Part shown: positions 6,969 to 15,640 of the stretch, piece by piece | Numbering within the stretch: position 1 is the stretch's first letter | Layout of the letters: the number at the start of each line of letters is the position of its first letter | Assembly (NCBI GenBank): GCA_910584295.1 | Contig: CAJTYR010000007.1 | Location: 18,116 to 82,115 of the forward strand | DNA length: 64,000 bases | Reading direction: 5' to 3' | Source of the DNA: an uncultured Christensenella sp. | GTDB taxonomy: Bacteria; Bacillota; Clostridia; Christensenellales; UBA1242 | Program-made: the position numbers and the translations under genes | Notes under the pieces: generated by a model | Databases searched by the model: none | The model's input: only the letters and a program-made list of their open reading frames with translations | What the model was told of the DNA's origin: nothing

Positions 6969-7661
6969 ATGAAAGACGAAGAGAAGATTGACAACATCTC
7001 AACAGAAGATGTGAAAGAGGAATGTCATTGCATGCATCACGATTGTGAATGTCAAGAAGGTGAAGAATGTACTTGCGGAGAGGAATGTCATTGTGGTGAA
7101 GAATGTACATGTGGGCATGAGTGCGATTGTCATCATGAGCATGTGGAAGATCACAAGCACCATAAAAAGCATAAACATCACCATGAGGATGAGTGTTGTG
7201 GGCATTGTGATTGCGAACATGAGGAAAAAGAGTGTTGCGATCAAGAAGCAGGGCAATATCTTTTGATGGCACAAAGGCTTCAAGCTGATTTTGACAACTA
7301 TCGCAAAAGAGTTGCTGAACAGTTGGATTTGCAAAGAGAGGAAGGAAAGAAGAGCGTTATTGAGGTGTTTCTGCCATGTCTGGACACTTTTAAAGAAGCA
7401 AAGAAATCTATATCTGATGAAAATGTGCTTTCAGGTGTCAACATGATTGAAAACAAAATTTTGGCGGCACTTAAAACTTTGGGAGTTGAAAAAACTCCAA
7501 GTGTGGGTGAGAAATTTAACCACAATTTGCATGAAGTTATTGCAGTTTTGCGTGATGAAAGCAAAGAAAGCGACATTGTTTTGGATGAATACCAATCTGG
7601 CTGGACTTTGAATGGAAAAGTAATCAGATATTCAAAGGTTATCGTAAACAAATTGGACTAA
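6969..7661 (+). CDS. grpE: Nucleotide exchange factor GrpE with Cys/His-rich N-terminal extension
   Basis: 230 aa. From about residue 97 (LLMAQRLQADFDNYRKRV) the protein is ordinary GrpE, ending GWTLNGKVIRYSKVIVNK; it releases ADP from DnaK. Before it lies an unusual segment (residues 19-91) with 18 Cys and 17 His. This includes four tandem six-residue units (GEECTC, GEECHC, GEECTC, GHECDC) and a His/Lys block (HKHHKKHKHHH). Such density predicts binding of several soft metal ions. The ATG directly abuts the hrcA stop, and the RBS lies within hrcA. The repeat units are also visible as 18-nt DNA repeats, so the segment grew by duplication. Confidence 0.95.
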   Translation: MKDEEKIDNISTEDVKEECHCMHHDCECQEGEECTCGEECHCGEECTCGHECDCHHEHVEDHKHHKKHKHHHEDECCGHCDCEHEEKECCDQEAGQYLLMAQRLQADFDNYRKRVAEQLDLQREEGKKSVIEVFLPCLDTFKEAKKSISDENVLSGVNMIENKILAALKTLGVEKTPSVGEKFNHNLHEVIAVLRDESKESDIVLDEYQSGWTLNGKVIRYSKVIVNKLD

Positions 7662-7769
7662 AGAAATTTGGCTAAAAATGTGCAGTGCTGGGCGAATCTT
7701 GGCATGGGTACACAAAAAATAAATGGGGAAACCCGAATATATAATTAAAAGAAAAAGGAGAACAAAAAA

Positions 7770-9605
7770 ATGAGTAAAATTATTGGAATTGACTTAGGAA
7801 CAACAAATTCTTGCGTGGCAGTTATGGAAGGCGGAAAGCCAACTGTCATTGCAAACGCAGAAGGAGACAGAACAACACCTTCTGTTGTGGCTTACACAAA
7901 GGAAGGAGAAAGACTTGTCGGAAAAGTTGCGAAGCGTCAAGCAATCGTCAATCACGACAACACCGTTATCTCTATCAAAAGAGAAATGGGCACAAATTTC
8001 AAAGCAAAACTCAATGGAAAGGAATACACTCCTCAAGAAGTTTCTGCAATGATTTTAGGCAAACTTAAGGCTGATGCTGAAAGTTATTTGGGCGAAAAGG
8101 TAACTCAAGCAGTCATCACTGTGCCTGCATATTTCAACGACAGTCAGCGTCAAGCAACAAAAGATGCCGGTAAGATTGCTGGGCTTGAAGTTTTGAGAAT
8201 TATCAACGAGCCAACTGCTGCCGCTCTTGCTTATGGACTTGACAAGGGCGAAAACAAAAACCAAAAGATTTTGGTGTATGACCTTGGGGGCGGAACATTC
8301 GATGTTTCCATCCTTGAAATTGGTGACAATGTGTTTGAAGTTTTGTCAACAAACGGAAACACAAGACTTGGAGGAGATGACTTTGACAATCGTATCATCG
8401 ACTTCTTGGTTGAAGAATTTAAGAAAGCAAATGGTGGAATGGATTTGTCTCAAGACAAACTTGCAATGCAAAGACTTAAAGAAGCTGCAGAAAAAGCAAA
8501 AATTGACCTTTCTGCAACTCCACTCACAACTGTAAGCCTTCCATTCATCACTGCTGATGCAAATGGTCCAAAACACCTGGAAGTTGAACTTTCTCGTGCG
8601 AAATTTGATGCTTTGACTGAAGATTTGGTTAAAGAGACAACTGACTGCTGTGCAAAGGCTCTTTCTGATGCAAAACTCAAAACTTCTGACATTGACAAGG
8701 TGATTCTTGTTGGTGGTTCAACTCGTATTCCTGCAGTTGTTGAAGCTGTTAAAAAATACACTGGAAAAGAACCATTCAAGGGCGTTAACCCTGACGAATG
8801 TGTTGCCGTTGGCGCTGCAATTCAAGCCGGAGTTCTTGCTGGAGATGTGAAGGACGTTCTTCTTTTGGATGTTACTCCACTTTCTCTTGGAATTGAAACT
8901 TTGGGTGGCGTGTTTACAAAACTTATTGAAAGAAACACAACAATTCCAACAAAGAAATCTCAAGTTTTCTCAACTGCTGCAGACAATCAACCTGGCGTTG
9001 ACATTCATGTGCTTCAAGGTGAAAGAGAATTTGCTGCTCAAAACAAATCTCTTGGAAGATTCCAACTTTCTGACATTCCACCTGCACCAAGAGGTGTGCC
9101 ACAAATCGAAGTTACTTTCGACATTGATGCAAATGGAATTGTGAAAGTTTCTGCAAAAGATCTTGGAACAAACAAAGAACAAAACATCACAATCACTGCT
9201 TCTTCAAACTTGAGTGAAGCTGATATTGACAAGGCAATCAAAGAGGCTGAAGCGCATGCTGAAGAAGACAAGAAGAGAAAAGAATTTGTTGAAACAAAAA
9301 ATCAAGCTGACAACATGGTTTATTCTCTTGAGAAAATGCTTAAGGAAAACGGAGATAAACTTTCCGCTGAAGACAAAAAACGTCTTGAAGATGAAATCGA
9401 AAAAGACAAGAAAGAGTTTGAAAGTGAAGATGTTGAAGTAATCAAAAAAGCGCTTGAAAGTCTTACTCAAGTTTCAAATGAAGTGTTTACAAAGATGTAT
9501 CAAAATGCAAATCCTAATGGTGCAACTGGAGCACAAGGAAATTCTGGTGACAATGGAGCGAATGCTTCATCTGACAACAGCGATCCAGATGTAACAATCG
9601 AATAA
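7770..9605 (+). CDS. dnaK: Chaperone protein DnaK (Hsp70)
   Basis: 611 aa, the Gram-positive length (lacking the ~24-residue insert of proteobacterial DnaK). The ATPase domain shows [35 protein letters not shown] and [12 protein letters not shown]; the linker and peptide-binding domain begin [19 protein letters not shown]. The C-terminal helical lid is followed by an Asn/Gly/Ala tail. A strong AAAAGGAG stands before the ATG. The 108-nt gap to grpE shows no terminator. Works with GrpE and DnaJ encoded on either side. Confidence 0.98.
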   Translation: MSKIIGIDLGTTNSCVAVMEGGKPTVIANAEGDRTTPSVVAYTKEGERLVGKVAKRQAIVNHDNTVISIKREMGTNFKAKLNGKEYTPQEVSAMILGKLKADAESYLGEKVTQAVITVPAYFNDSQRQATKDAGKIAGLEVLRIINEPTAAALAYGLDKGENKNQKILVYDLGGGTFDVSILEIGDNVFEVLSTNGNTRLGGDDFDNRIIDFLVEEFKKANGGMDLSQDKLAMQRLKEAAEKAKIDLSATPLTTVSLPFITADANGPKHLEVELSRAKFDALTEDLVKETTDCCAKALSDAKLKTSDIDKVILVGGSTRIPAVVEAVKKYTGKEPFKGVNPDECVAVGAAIQAGVLAGDVKDVLLLDVTPLSLGIETLGGVFTKLIERNTTIPTKKSQVFSTAADNQPGVDIHVLQGEREFAAQNKSLGRFQLSDIPPAPRGVPQIEVTFDIDANGIVKVSAKDLGTNKEQNITITASSNLSEADIDKAIKEAEAHAEEDKKRKEFVETKNQADNMVYSLEKMLKENGDKLSAEDKKRLEDEIEKDKKEFESEDVEVIKKALESLTQVSNEVFTKMYQNANPNGATGAQGNSGDNGANASSDNSDPDVTIE

Positions 9606-9606
9606 A

Positions 9607-9744
9607 CTTCGCTGATTGCTCGTTTTCGAGTTTACTCGAAAAGCATCGCCTTGACGCTTGTTTATTCAATTTTGTGACCAAACGCAAGTCGCATTGCGTG
9701 TTAAACATTCCATTGGCGACTTTGCGGCGACTTTACGAGCGAAG
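9607..9744. repeat. Intergenic palindromic element, copy 1
   Basis: Between dnaK and the next ORF. Outer arms CTTCGCT (9607-9613) and AGCGAAG (9738-9744) pair. Inside are hairpin TTTTCGAG/CTCGAAAA (9623-9642), a TCGCC/GGCGA stem (9646-9650 with 9715-9719), and a CGCAA/TTGCG hairpin. A related element occurs at 41030-41135 with the same order CTCGTTTTCG, CGAAAAGCATCGC, TTGGCGA. No open reading frame. It may be a REP-like repeat, a processing site, or an mRNA structure that tunes dnaK/dnaJ levels. Confidence 0.6.
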
Positions 9745-9764
9745 AGGAACAAAGTATTATAACT

Positions 9765-9959
9765 TTGCAGTTTGTGCGTATTAGGACAAATGACGATGAT
9801 GATAAACTTGTCGTTATGGCGAATGATAAAAACTATTCAATTGAACAGATTTCTGCTTTAGTGGAATTTCAGGAAATGTATTATACAAGCGAAATATACT
9901 TTGAGGAAAATGGAAAAATTGTTTCAAAAAAATTTTATAATGGCGAACCGATAAAATAA
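9765..9959 (+). CDS. Small hypothetical protein between dnaK and dnaJ
   Basis: 64 aa if started at the TTG at 9765; a GTG at 9774 is an alternative. No strong Shine-Dalgarno site is visible (GAGG is 17 bases away from the TTG). An acidic TNDDDDK run is followed by [22 protein letters not shown]. No family recognised. It ends 11 bases before dnaJ and would be co-transcribed with the heat-shock genes. The codon use and amino acid make-up look like a real protein, but the weak start lowers confidence. Confidence 0.55.
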   Translation: MQFVRIRTNDDDDKLVVMANDKNYSIEQISALVEFQEMYYTSEIYFEENGKIVSKKFYNGEPIK

Positions 9960-9970
9960 AGGAAAAATTA

Positions 9971-11107
9971 ATGGCTAACAAAGATTATTATGAGATTTTG
10001 GGTGTGCAGAAGGGGGCGGATGCGGACGAGATTAAGTCCGCATATCGCCGTCTTGCAAAAAAATATCATCCAGATTTAAACAAAGCCCCAGAGGCTGCTG
10101 AAAAATTCAAAGAAATCAACGAGGCTTATGAAGTGCTTGGCGATGACAAAAAGCGTGCCAATTATGACCAATATGGCTCTGCTGATGGTCCTCAATTCGG
10201 GGGGCAAGGTGGAGGCTTTGGTGACTTTTTTGGCGGTGGAGCGGGAGGCTTCAGTGGAGGTTTCTCCGACATTTTCTCCGATATCTTTTCAGCATTTGGC
10301 GGAGGCGGTGGAAATTCTCGTGTTCAACAACAAGGTGAGGACATCAATGTTGCAATGAAATTGTCTTTTGATGAGGCTGTTTTTGGCGTTGAAAAAATCA
10401 TTTCTTTCAATCGAGTTGAAACTTGCAAAAAGTGCAAAGGCACTGGTGCAAAAAATGGAAAAGAATTTTCAACTTGTTCTGATTGCAAAGGTGCTGGAAG
10501 AGTGAGATATCAACAGCGTACTCCATTTGGAATGAGTGTGAGAGAAAGTGTTTGTCCAAGATGTGGTGGCACTGGGAAAATGATTAAAGAAAAGTGCGAA
10601 GAGTGTTTTGGAAAAGGAACAAAAAAAGAGCGTGCTTCTGTCAAAGTCAAAGTGCCTGCAGGCATTGATGACGGTCAAACAATTCGTGTGCGTGGAGAAG
10701 GCAATGCTCCAATGTCAGAAGGCATTTCTGGTGACTTGAACATCAGAGTTTCTGTTGAAAAACACAAAATCTTCAAACGCGTCGGCACAGACCTTTTGTT
10801 TGATTTATATGTGCCTTTCACGACATGTCTTTTGGGAGGAAAGGTTGAAATTCCACTTACAAAAGGCAAGTTGATTCTTGACATTGATGAGGGCACAGAA
10901 AGTGGCACAGTAAAGAGAATTAAAGGCAAAGGTGTGAAGGTGTTAAATCGTGAAAGTTACGGGGATATGCTTGTCACAATCAAGAGTGAGCCTCCAAGAA
11001 ACTTAAATCGAAAGACAAAAGAGCTTTTGCGTGAGCTTGACAACAATTTGACGGAAAATGACTTTCCAAAAACAAAAGATTTCAAAAATAAGGTGAAAGG
11101 GTTGTAA
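9971..11107 (+). CDS. dnaJ: Chaperone protein DnaJ (Hsp40, type I)
   Basis: 378 aa. The J domain carries HPD in KKYHPDLNK (about 31-39). A Gly/Phe-rich region follows (about 75-115, many GGG and FGG). The zinc-binding region has the four CxxCxGxG-type repeats: [24 protein letters not shown] and CEECFGKG. Substrate-binding domains end at VKGL. Stimulates DnaK ATPase and delivers clients. Last chaperone gene of the CIRCE operon, ending at a terminator. Confidence 0.97.
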   Translation: MANKDYYEILGVQKGADADEIKSAYRRLAKKYHPDLNKAPEAAEKFKEINEAYEVLGDDKKRANYDQYGSADGPQFGGQGGGFGDFFGGGAGGFSGGFSDIFSDIFSAFGGGGGNSRVQQQGEDINVAMKLSFDEAVFGVEKIISFNRVETCKKCKGTGAKNGKEFSTCSDCKGAGRVRYQQRTPFGMSVRESVCPRCGGTGKMIKEKCEECFGKGTKKERASVKVKVPAGIDDGQTIRVRGEGNAPMSEGISGDLNIRVSVEKHKIFKRVGTDLLFDLYVPFTTCLLGGKVEIPLTKGKLILDIDEGTESGTVKRIKGKGVKVLNRESYGDMLVTIKSEPPRNLNRKTKELLRELDNNLTENDFPKTKDFKNKVKGL

Positions 11108-11126
11108 ATTCAACCTTTTCTTTTTT
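11096..11126 (+). terminator. Rho-independent terminator after dnaJ
   Basis: AAAGG(G)TTG pairs with CAACCTTT and is followed by T-rich sequence; the hairpin overlaps the last codons of dnaJ. Confidence 0.7.
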
Positions 11127-11191
11127 ATTTTCTGTCTTATGTTTGCTTTTTATCGAAAAAATAGTGTAAAATATATCTGTTAGGGGGCATT

Positions 11192-11896
11192 ATGCGTAGA
11201 TTTTTCGGTGTTTTAAAGAATAATAAAGTCATTGTTGAAGGAGAAGAATACAACCATCTTAAAAATGTTTTGAGGATGGTGGTTGGAGATGAGCTTCTTG
11301 TCAGTCTTAATGATGCTTTTGAATATATTTGTGAAATTGTAAAGATGGAAAAAGGTCATGCCATTTGCAAAATCAATGGTAAGCGTGAATGTGAAGGGAA
11401 TCCTCGCAAAAATATAGTGATTTTCCAAGCGATTACAAAAGGTGCAAAGTTTGAATTTATTGTCCAAAAAGCCACTGAAATTGGAATTTCAAAAATTGTT
11501 CCATTTGTGAGTGAATTTGTCATTGCAAAAGTTTCTGAAAGTAAGCGTGACAGACTTTTGTCAATTGCTCTCAATGCATGTAAGCAGTGTGAAAGAACAG
11601 TCGTTCCAGAAATTGCCGATGTGACTGATGTCGATGGAGTGATTTCTCAATTTAAAGATTTTGACCTTGTTTTGTTTGCAAATGAAAGAGCAAATGTTGG
11701 CAAGAAGATTAAAGATCTTGACAAGCATCAAAACATTGCAATCATCGTTGGCTCAGAAGGTGGATTTTCTCAAAAAGAGAAAGAAAAGTTTGAGGGGGCA
11801 GGTGCAACGACAATTTCTCTTGGAAAAAGAATTTATAGATGTGAAACTGCGTCAGTTGCAATGATGAGTTTGGTTTCAATTTTAAGCGGAAATTAG
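11192..11896 (+). CDS. rsmE: 16S rRNA m3U1498 methyltransferase RsmE
   Basis: 234 aa SPOUT-class methyltransferase, modifying U1498 (E. coli numbering) of 16S rRNA with SAM. The trefoil-knot motifs are clear: IIVGSEGGFSQKEKEKF and ISLGKRIYRCETASVAMMS. The N-terminal PUA-like domain begins MRRFFGVLKNN. RBS TAGGGGG. A TAAAAT -10 lies about 30 bases upstream. In Bacillus this gene follows prmA after dnaJ; here prmA is absent. mtaB starts two bases after the stop. Confidence 0.93.
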   Translation: MRRFFGVLKNNKVIVEGEEYNHLKNVLRMVVGDELLVSLNDAFEYICEIVKMEKGHAICKINGKRECEGNPRKNIVIFQAITKGAKFEFIVQKATEIGISKIVPFVSEFVIAKVSESKRDRLLSIALNACKQCERTVVPEIADVTDVDGVISQFKDFDLVLFANERANVGKKIKDLDKHQNIAIIVGSEGGFSQKEKEKFEGAGATTISLGKRIYRCETASVAMMSLVSILSGN

Positions 11897-11897
11897 T

Positions 11898-13139
11898 ATG
11901 AAAGTATCAGTTTTGACACTTGGATGTAAAGTGAACAAATATGAGAGCGACGCTCTCATTTTTGAATTGAAGAAAAGAGGATTTGAAGCGACAGACAGTC
12001 TTGAAGAGGCTGATATTTTCATAATCAATACATGTGCTGTGACGAATGAGGCGGAGAAAAAATCTCGTCAAATGATTGAACGTGCAAGAAAGTTTAATCC
12101 AAATGCAAAGGTATTTGTCATGGGTTGTGCAAGTCAAAACAGACCAGTGCAATTTGATGACAGAAATGTCAATGTTTTGATTGGCACGGCGAACAAGAAA
12201 AAAATTGTTGATATGCTTGAAGAACAAGGGCAAAAGCTTTATGAACTTCCAACCGAATATGAGGATGATTTGTTTTCAGCACAGTCGCTCACAAGAGCGT
12301 TTATAAAAATTCAGGATGGCTGCAACAATTTTTGCTCCTATTGCATTATACCATATCTTCGTGGAAGAAGCAGGTCAAGAAAACTTGAAAGTGTTGTGTG
12401 TGAGGCATCAAAACTTCATGAAAATGTCAAAGAGATTGTCCTTGTTGGGATTGATGTGTCAGACTATAAAATTGATGGACAAAAGGGGTTGGGGATACTT
12501 CTTGAAAGTCTTGATGTTTTTGGAAAGAGACTTCGTCTTTCTTCAATGGAAGATGGACTTATTGATGAGGAATTTATGCAAAAACTTTCTTCGCTTAAAA
12601 ACTTCTGTCCACACTTTCATTTGTCGCTTCAAAGCGGTTGTGACAATGTTTTGAAGAAAATGAATCGTAAATACACCACAGCACAGTTTGAAGAAAGCGT
12701 TCGACTTATCAGAAAATATTTCCCTCTTGCAGGCATAACGACGGACATCATTGTTGGTTTTCCAACAGAGACGGATGAAGATTTTGAAAGTACTTTAAGG
12801 TTTGTTGAGAAGATTAAATTTTCACAATTGCACATCTTTCCATATTCAAAGCGGACTGGCACGGCTTCAGCAAAACTTTATGGCGACCTGTCAGGCAAAG
12901 TGAAAGCGGAGCGACTTAAACGCTTGGAAGAAGTTGGCAAAAAACATAAACTTGAGTTTATCAAGGAAAACAAGACTGGCAAAGTCTTGATTGAAGAGGT
13001 GACAAAAGAATTTGCTTTGGGCTATACCGAAAATTACATAAAGTGTTATTTGAAAGGGGATTTCCAAGTTGGTGACATTGTGGAAGTAGACTTGATTGAA
13101 CCTTTTAAAGATGGGGCTTTGGCAAGAAAAAAAGTTTAA
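11898..13139 (+). CDS. mtaB: tRNA t6A37 methylthiotransferase MtaB
   Basis: 413 aa radical-SAM methylthiotransferase that converts t6A37 to ms2t6A37 in tRNAs reading ANN codons. The N-terminal MTTase domain supplies three cluster Cys (LGCKVNKYES, INTCAVTNEAEKKSRQ, VMGCASQ). The radical-SAM CxxxCxxC is in CNNFCSYCIIPYLRGRSRSR. A C-terminal TRAM-like domain follows. The LGCKVN and RGRSRSR signatures distinguish MtaB from MiaB and RimO. Coupled with rsmE at a 1-base gap. Confidence 0.93.
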   Translation: MKVSVLTLGCKVNKYESDALIFELKKRGFEATDSLEEADIFIINTCAVTNEAEKKSRQMIERARKFNPNAKVFVMGCASQNRPVQFDDRNVNVLIGTANKKKIVDMLEEQGQKLYELPTEYEDDLFSAQSLTRAFIKIQDGCNNFCSYCIIPYLRGRSRSRKLESVVCEASKLHENVKEIVLVGIDVSDYKIDGQKGLGILLESLDVFGKRLRLSSMEDGLIDEEFMQKLSSLKNFCPHFHLSLQSGCDNVLKKMNRKYTTAQFEESVRLIRKYFPLAGITTDIIVGFPTETDEDFESTLRFVEKIKFSQLHIFPYSKRTGTASAKLYGDLSGKVKAERLKRLEEVGKKHKLEFIKENKTGKVLIEEVTKEFALGYTENYIKCYLKGDFQVGDIVEVDLIEPFKDGALARKKV

Positions 13140-13212
13140 TACTTTATTTGGGTATGGACTTTTGGAAAAAAGTGTGTTAAGATAAATCGAGTTTAAAAGA
13201 CGGAGGAGCGTT

Positions 13213-14295
13213 ATGGCATTGTTTAACAAAATGACTGACGAAGAAAAAAGGGCAAAAGAAAGAGAAAAGAAAATTGGAAGATTTCAAAAAGAACTCGGAG
13301 TTTTTGGTGAACCGGAATATGTTGTAAGAAAAGCAGTTTTGGAATTCGCAAAAACATGTAATTATGGTTGGGGAGAAATGTTTTTGACTGAAGCACAAGA
13401 AAAGGATGCAGAGTTTATGCTTCAAATTTTTGGTGCAAATGAAGCCTTACTAAATCAGTATTACATCCCAAGAGAATTGAAATCAGATGAAAGATTTGTT
13501 ATTGGATATTTGAAATTGGTCTACGCAAGAGAACTTGATTTTAAAAAGAGAAATAATATTGATAAGAGTTTGAAAACTTATGAATATTACAATTTTTTAA
13601 AAGATTTCCCTATCAGAACTAACATAGAATTTTTGACGCTTTTTGCAAGAACATTTCCAGAGTGCAACATAATGGAAGTATTCGACAAAATAACGGACGA
13701 GAATTATATGTTTGGTGAAGGACAAAAAATGTTTGACCAGTTTGGAGCAATACTTGCAAAGGATGTTTGCATAAGTCAAGCCAGACGACATGGATATAAA
13801 TTTGTAAGACATATTCCAAGTGATAATCCAAATTATCTTGAAATCATGATGACAGGCATTGAAAAGGATGGATTCAAATCCCTTGCTTATCTTCCAAAAG
13901 AGATGATTTGGGAAAATCGAGATCTTATTGTGCTTGCCTCAAAACATGACCACTCGGATGGGCTTAAGAGATATTTTTCAAATACGTTATCTCCTCGTCA
14001 AGAGCGTGATTATTTTTGTCATGGAGAATTGCATACCAACACATATATGGAATATGAGTTTTATCCTCTTCGCAAAGCCTTGATTGAGGACGATGCATTG
14101 TTTGATGCAATTGATGCTCCAGAAGAGGTAAAAAATGAATTACGTGCAGAAATTGCCAAAAAAACCAAAGAATTTTATGAGCAAGTTAAGCCTTACGAAG
14201 AGCGTGGGCTTGTTGCTCCAAAGAATGGTGCAGAAAAATCTGTTGTTCAAAGAATTGCACAAAATATTCAAAATTCAAAAAAAGACAGCAAGTAA
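13213..14295 (+). CDS. Hypothetical protein, 360 aa
   Basis: Soluble, mostly helical by composition, with no signal or membrane segment. RBS GGAGGAG. It starts with a strongly charged helix (KMTDEEKRAKEREKKIGRFQKE) and ends with a Lys/Ser tail. No catalytic motif seen. It sits between mtaB and rpsU, where the Bacillus order has no such gene, and is probably co-transcribed. A -10-like TTAAGATAAAT lies near 13180, so it may also have its own promoter. Function unknown. Confidence 0.7.
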   Translation: MALFNKMTDEEKRAKEREKKIGRFQKELGVFGEPEYVVRKAVLEFAKTCNYGWGEMFLTEAQEKDAEFMLQIFGANEALLNQYYIPRELKSDERFVIGYLKLVYARELDFKKRNNIDKSLKTYEYYNFLKDFPIRTNIEFLTLFARTFPECNIMEVFDKITDENYMFGEGQKMFDQFGAILAKDVCISQARRHGYKFVRHIPSDNPNYLEIMMTGIEKDGFKSLAYLPKEMIWENRDLIVLASKHDHSDGLKRYFSNTLSPRQERDYFCHGELHTNTYMEYEFYPLRKALIEDDALFDAIDAPEEVKNELRAEIAKKTKEFYEQVKPYEERGLVAPKNGAEKSVVQRIAQNIQNSKKDSK

Positions 14296-14386
14296 TGCTG
14301 TTTTTTTTGAAAGAAAACTTGACTTAAGGTAAATTTATGTGATAAGATAAGCAAGAATTGTGACCTTGAAAGGTGGTGAGAAAAGA

Positions 14387-14569
14387 ATGACAACAGTTAA
14401 AGTAGGAGAAAACGAATCTCTTGAAAGCGCACTTAAAAGATTTAAGAGAAAATGCCAAAAAGATGGAATCATCGGAGATATCAGAAAGAAAGAAGCCTAT
14501 GACAAGCCAAGCGTAGCAAAGAAGAAAAAGAGCGAAAACGCAAGAAAAAGAGCAAGAAAAAGAGGCTAA
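14387..14569 (+). CDS. rpsU: 30S ribosomal protein bS21
   Basis: 60 aa. [20 protein letters not shown] is the family N-terminus and the tail is the expected basic run of Lys and Arg. RBS AAAGGTGG. Its place downstream of mtaB matches the rsmE-mtaB-rpsU order of Bacillota; the usual next gene, yqeY, is missing. A terminator follows. Confidence 0.95.
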   Translation: MTTVKVGENESLESALKRFKRKCQKDGIIGDIRKKEAYDKPSVAKKKKSENARKRARKRG

Positions 14570-14573
14570 AAAT

Positions 14574-14600
14574 AAAGCAGACAATTTTGTCTGCTTTTTC
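14574..14600. terminator. Bidirectional terminator after rpsU
   Basis: AAAGCAGACAA pairs with TTGTCTGCTTT; T-run after, A-run before. Also serves the convergent HTH gene. Confidence 0.85.
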
Positions 14601-14614
14601 TTTTTACTGTCGGA

Positions 14615-14875
14615 CTATTGTTTGACTTCTTGAGATGTTTTTGAAACCTTTCTTCGTTTTTTCTTTTTAGGTGCTGGTTGTTCCACAAACTCTGGAAAAG
14701 GAACTCCAATGCCATTGCAGATTGAAATTGCACTCACTATATTGGTTTTTGAGCCATCTTTCAAAAAACGATTGAGTGTTTGCACATGTATGCCAATTTT
14801 TTTGCAAAATTTCTTTTTTGAAATGTTGTTTTCTTCGAAATATTTTTCGACAAGATATCTTTTGTATTTAATCAT
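14615..14875 (-). CDS. Small HTH protein with Lys-rich tail
   Basis: 86 aa. An HTH-like domain (NNISKKKFCKKIGIHVQTLNRF, residues 15-37, and ICNGIGVPFPEFVEQP) is followed by a basic tail starting APKKKKRRKVSK. The overall plan resembles the 66-aa HTH proteins at 4199 and 4856 (short, KFC in the first recognition helix). GGAG precedes the start on the minus strand. Divergent from the XRE gene at 14987. Confidence 0.7.
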   Translation of the reverse strand: MIKYKRYLVEKYFEENNISKKKFCKKIGIHVQTLNRFLKDGSKTNIVSAISICNGIGVPFPEFVEQPAPKKKKRRKVSKTSQEVKQ

Positions 14876-14986
14876 TCTTTTACTCCATTAAAAATTGAAA
14901 TCTTTGAGATTTTTCTTGCAAGAAGCATAACATCCAAAATAATGAATGTCAATAATTTTCGACATATTACGCATTATAATATTGTT

Positions 14987-15193
14987 ATGGAACGAAAATT
15001 CGCGCAAAGATTGAAAGAATTGAGGACGGAAGCCAATCTATCTTTTGAAAAATTGAGTAAGTTGGTGGGTATAAGTTCGTCTGCACTATGCAATTGGGAA
15101 AATAACATCTGTGACATCAGCAGTGACAACTTGCAAGCACTTGCAGACTTTTTTTGCGTGACAACTGATTATTTGCTTGGGCGAGAGGATTAG
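14987..15193 (+). CDS. XRE-family HTH regulator, probably leaderless
   Basis: 68 aa, a single Cro/CI domain: RLKELRTEANLSFEKLSKLV, then SSSALCNWEN and FFCVTTDYLLGRED. I chose ATG 14987 rather than the in-frame ATG at 14942, because TATAAT at 14975-14980 stands six bases before it and would place transcription start at the ATG. No ribosome-binding site is visible. Targets unknown. Confidence 0.8.
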   Translation: MERKFAQRLKELRTEANLSFEKLSKLVGISSSALCNWENNICDISSDNLQALADFFCVTTDYLLGRED

Positions 15194-15212
15194 GTGCCAT
15201 TGGCACTTTTTT
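15194..15212 (+). terminator. Rho-independent terminator
   Basis: GTGCC-ATT-GGCAC followed by six T's. The remaining ~165 bases to the next gene are AT-rich with no recognised feature. Confidence 0.75.
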
Positions 15213-15380
15213 AAATATTTTTTGTTAAATTAACTTATATGGGGAGTTAGTTTTTTCTTTTATTATTTCTAATGGCATTTAAAAGACAAGAGAAAAAATA
15301 CCTAATGTTTACATTATATAATGTAAGTGTCTATATGTTCTTTTTCTTTTTGTTTTATAATTTTGCTGTTGGGAGGTTTT

Positions 15381-15587
15381 ATGAGAAAAAAGTTGGGGAC
15401 GAAGATTAAAACATTAAGAGAAGGACGAGGACTTTCAGTAAGGGCGTTAAGCAAAGAGTTAAATGTAAGAAAACAGACACTTATTCGCTGGGAGAAAGGT
15501 GAAGTTCGTATGAGGCTGTGTTATCTTATAAAAATTGCAGAATATTTTGATGTTTCTATGGATTTTTTATTAGGATTAAAAGATTGA
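15381..15587 (+). CDS. XRE-family HTH regulator
   Basis: 68 aa, a single Cro/CI domain: TKIKTLREGRGLSVRALSKE, VRKQTLIRWEKGE, YFDVSMDFLLGLKD. The GGGAGG at 15371-15376 fixes ATG 15381; a longer in-frame reading from 15327 is hydrophobic and lacks an RBS. Lies just before pcrA, in the same direction, but pcrA has its own promoter. Confidence 0.83.
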   Translation: MRKKLGTKIKTLREGRGLSVRALSKELNVRKQTLIRWEKGEVRMRLCYLIKIAEYFDVSMDFLLGLKD

Positions 15588-15606
15588 TTTTGTGATGTAA
15601 AATCTT

Positions 15607-15634
15607 TTGAAAAACAACTAAGTTGTGGTAAAAT
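15607..15634 (+). promoter_or_regulatory. Promoter for leaderless pcrA mRNA
   Basis: TTGAAA (15607-15612), 16 bp, TAAAAT (15629-15634), six bases, ATG 15641. No Shine-Dalgarno sequence between. Confidence 0.65.
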
Positions 15635-15640
15635 ATTTTT

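Noticed and set aside
6925..7272. Minus-strand ORF opposite the Cys/His-rich part of grpE
   Set aside because: It is a shadow of the repetitive grpE codons, rich in His and Asp, with no RBS.
14870..15600. The HTH cluster as a prophage fragment
   Set aside because: No integrase, terminase, portal or attachment-site repeats are seen; the flanking genes are housekeeping.
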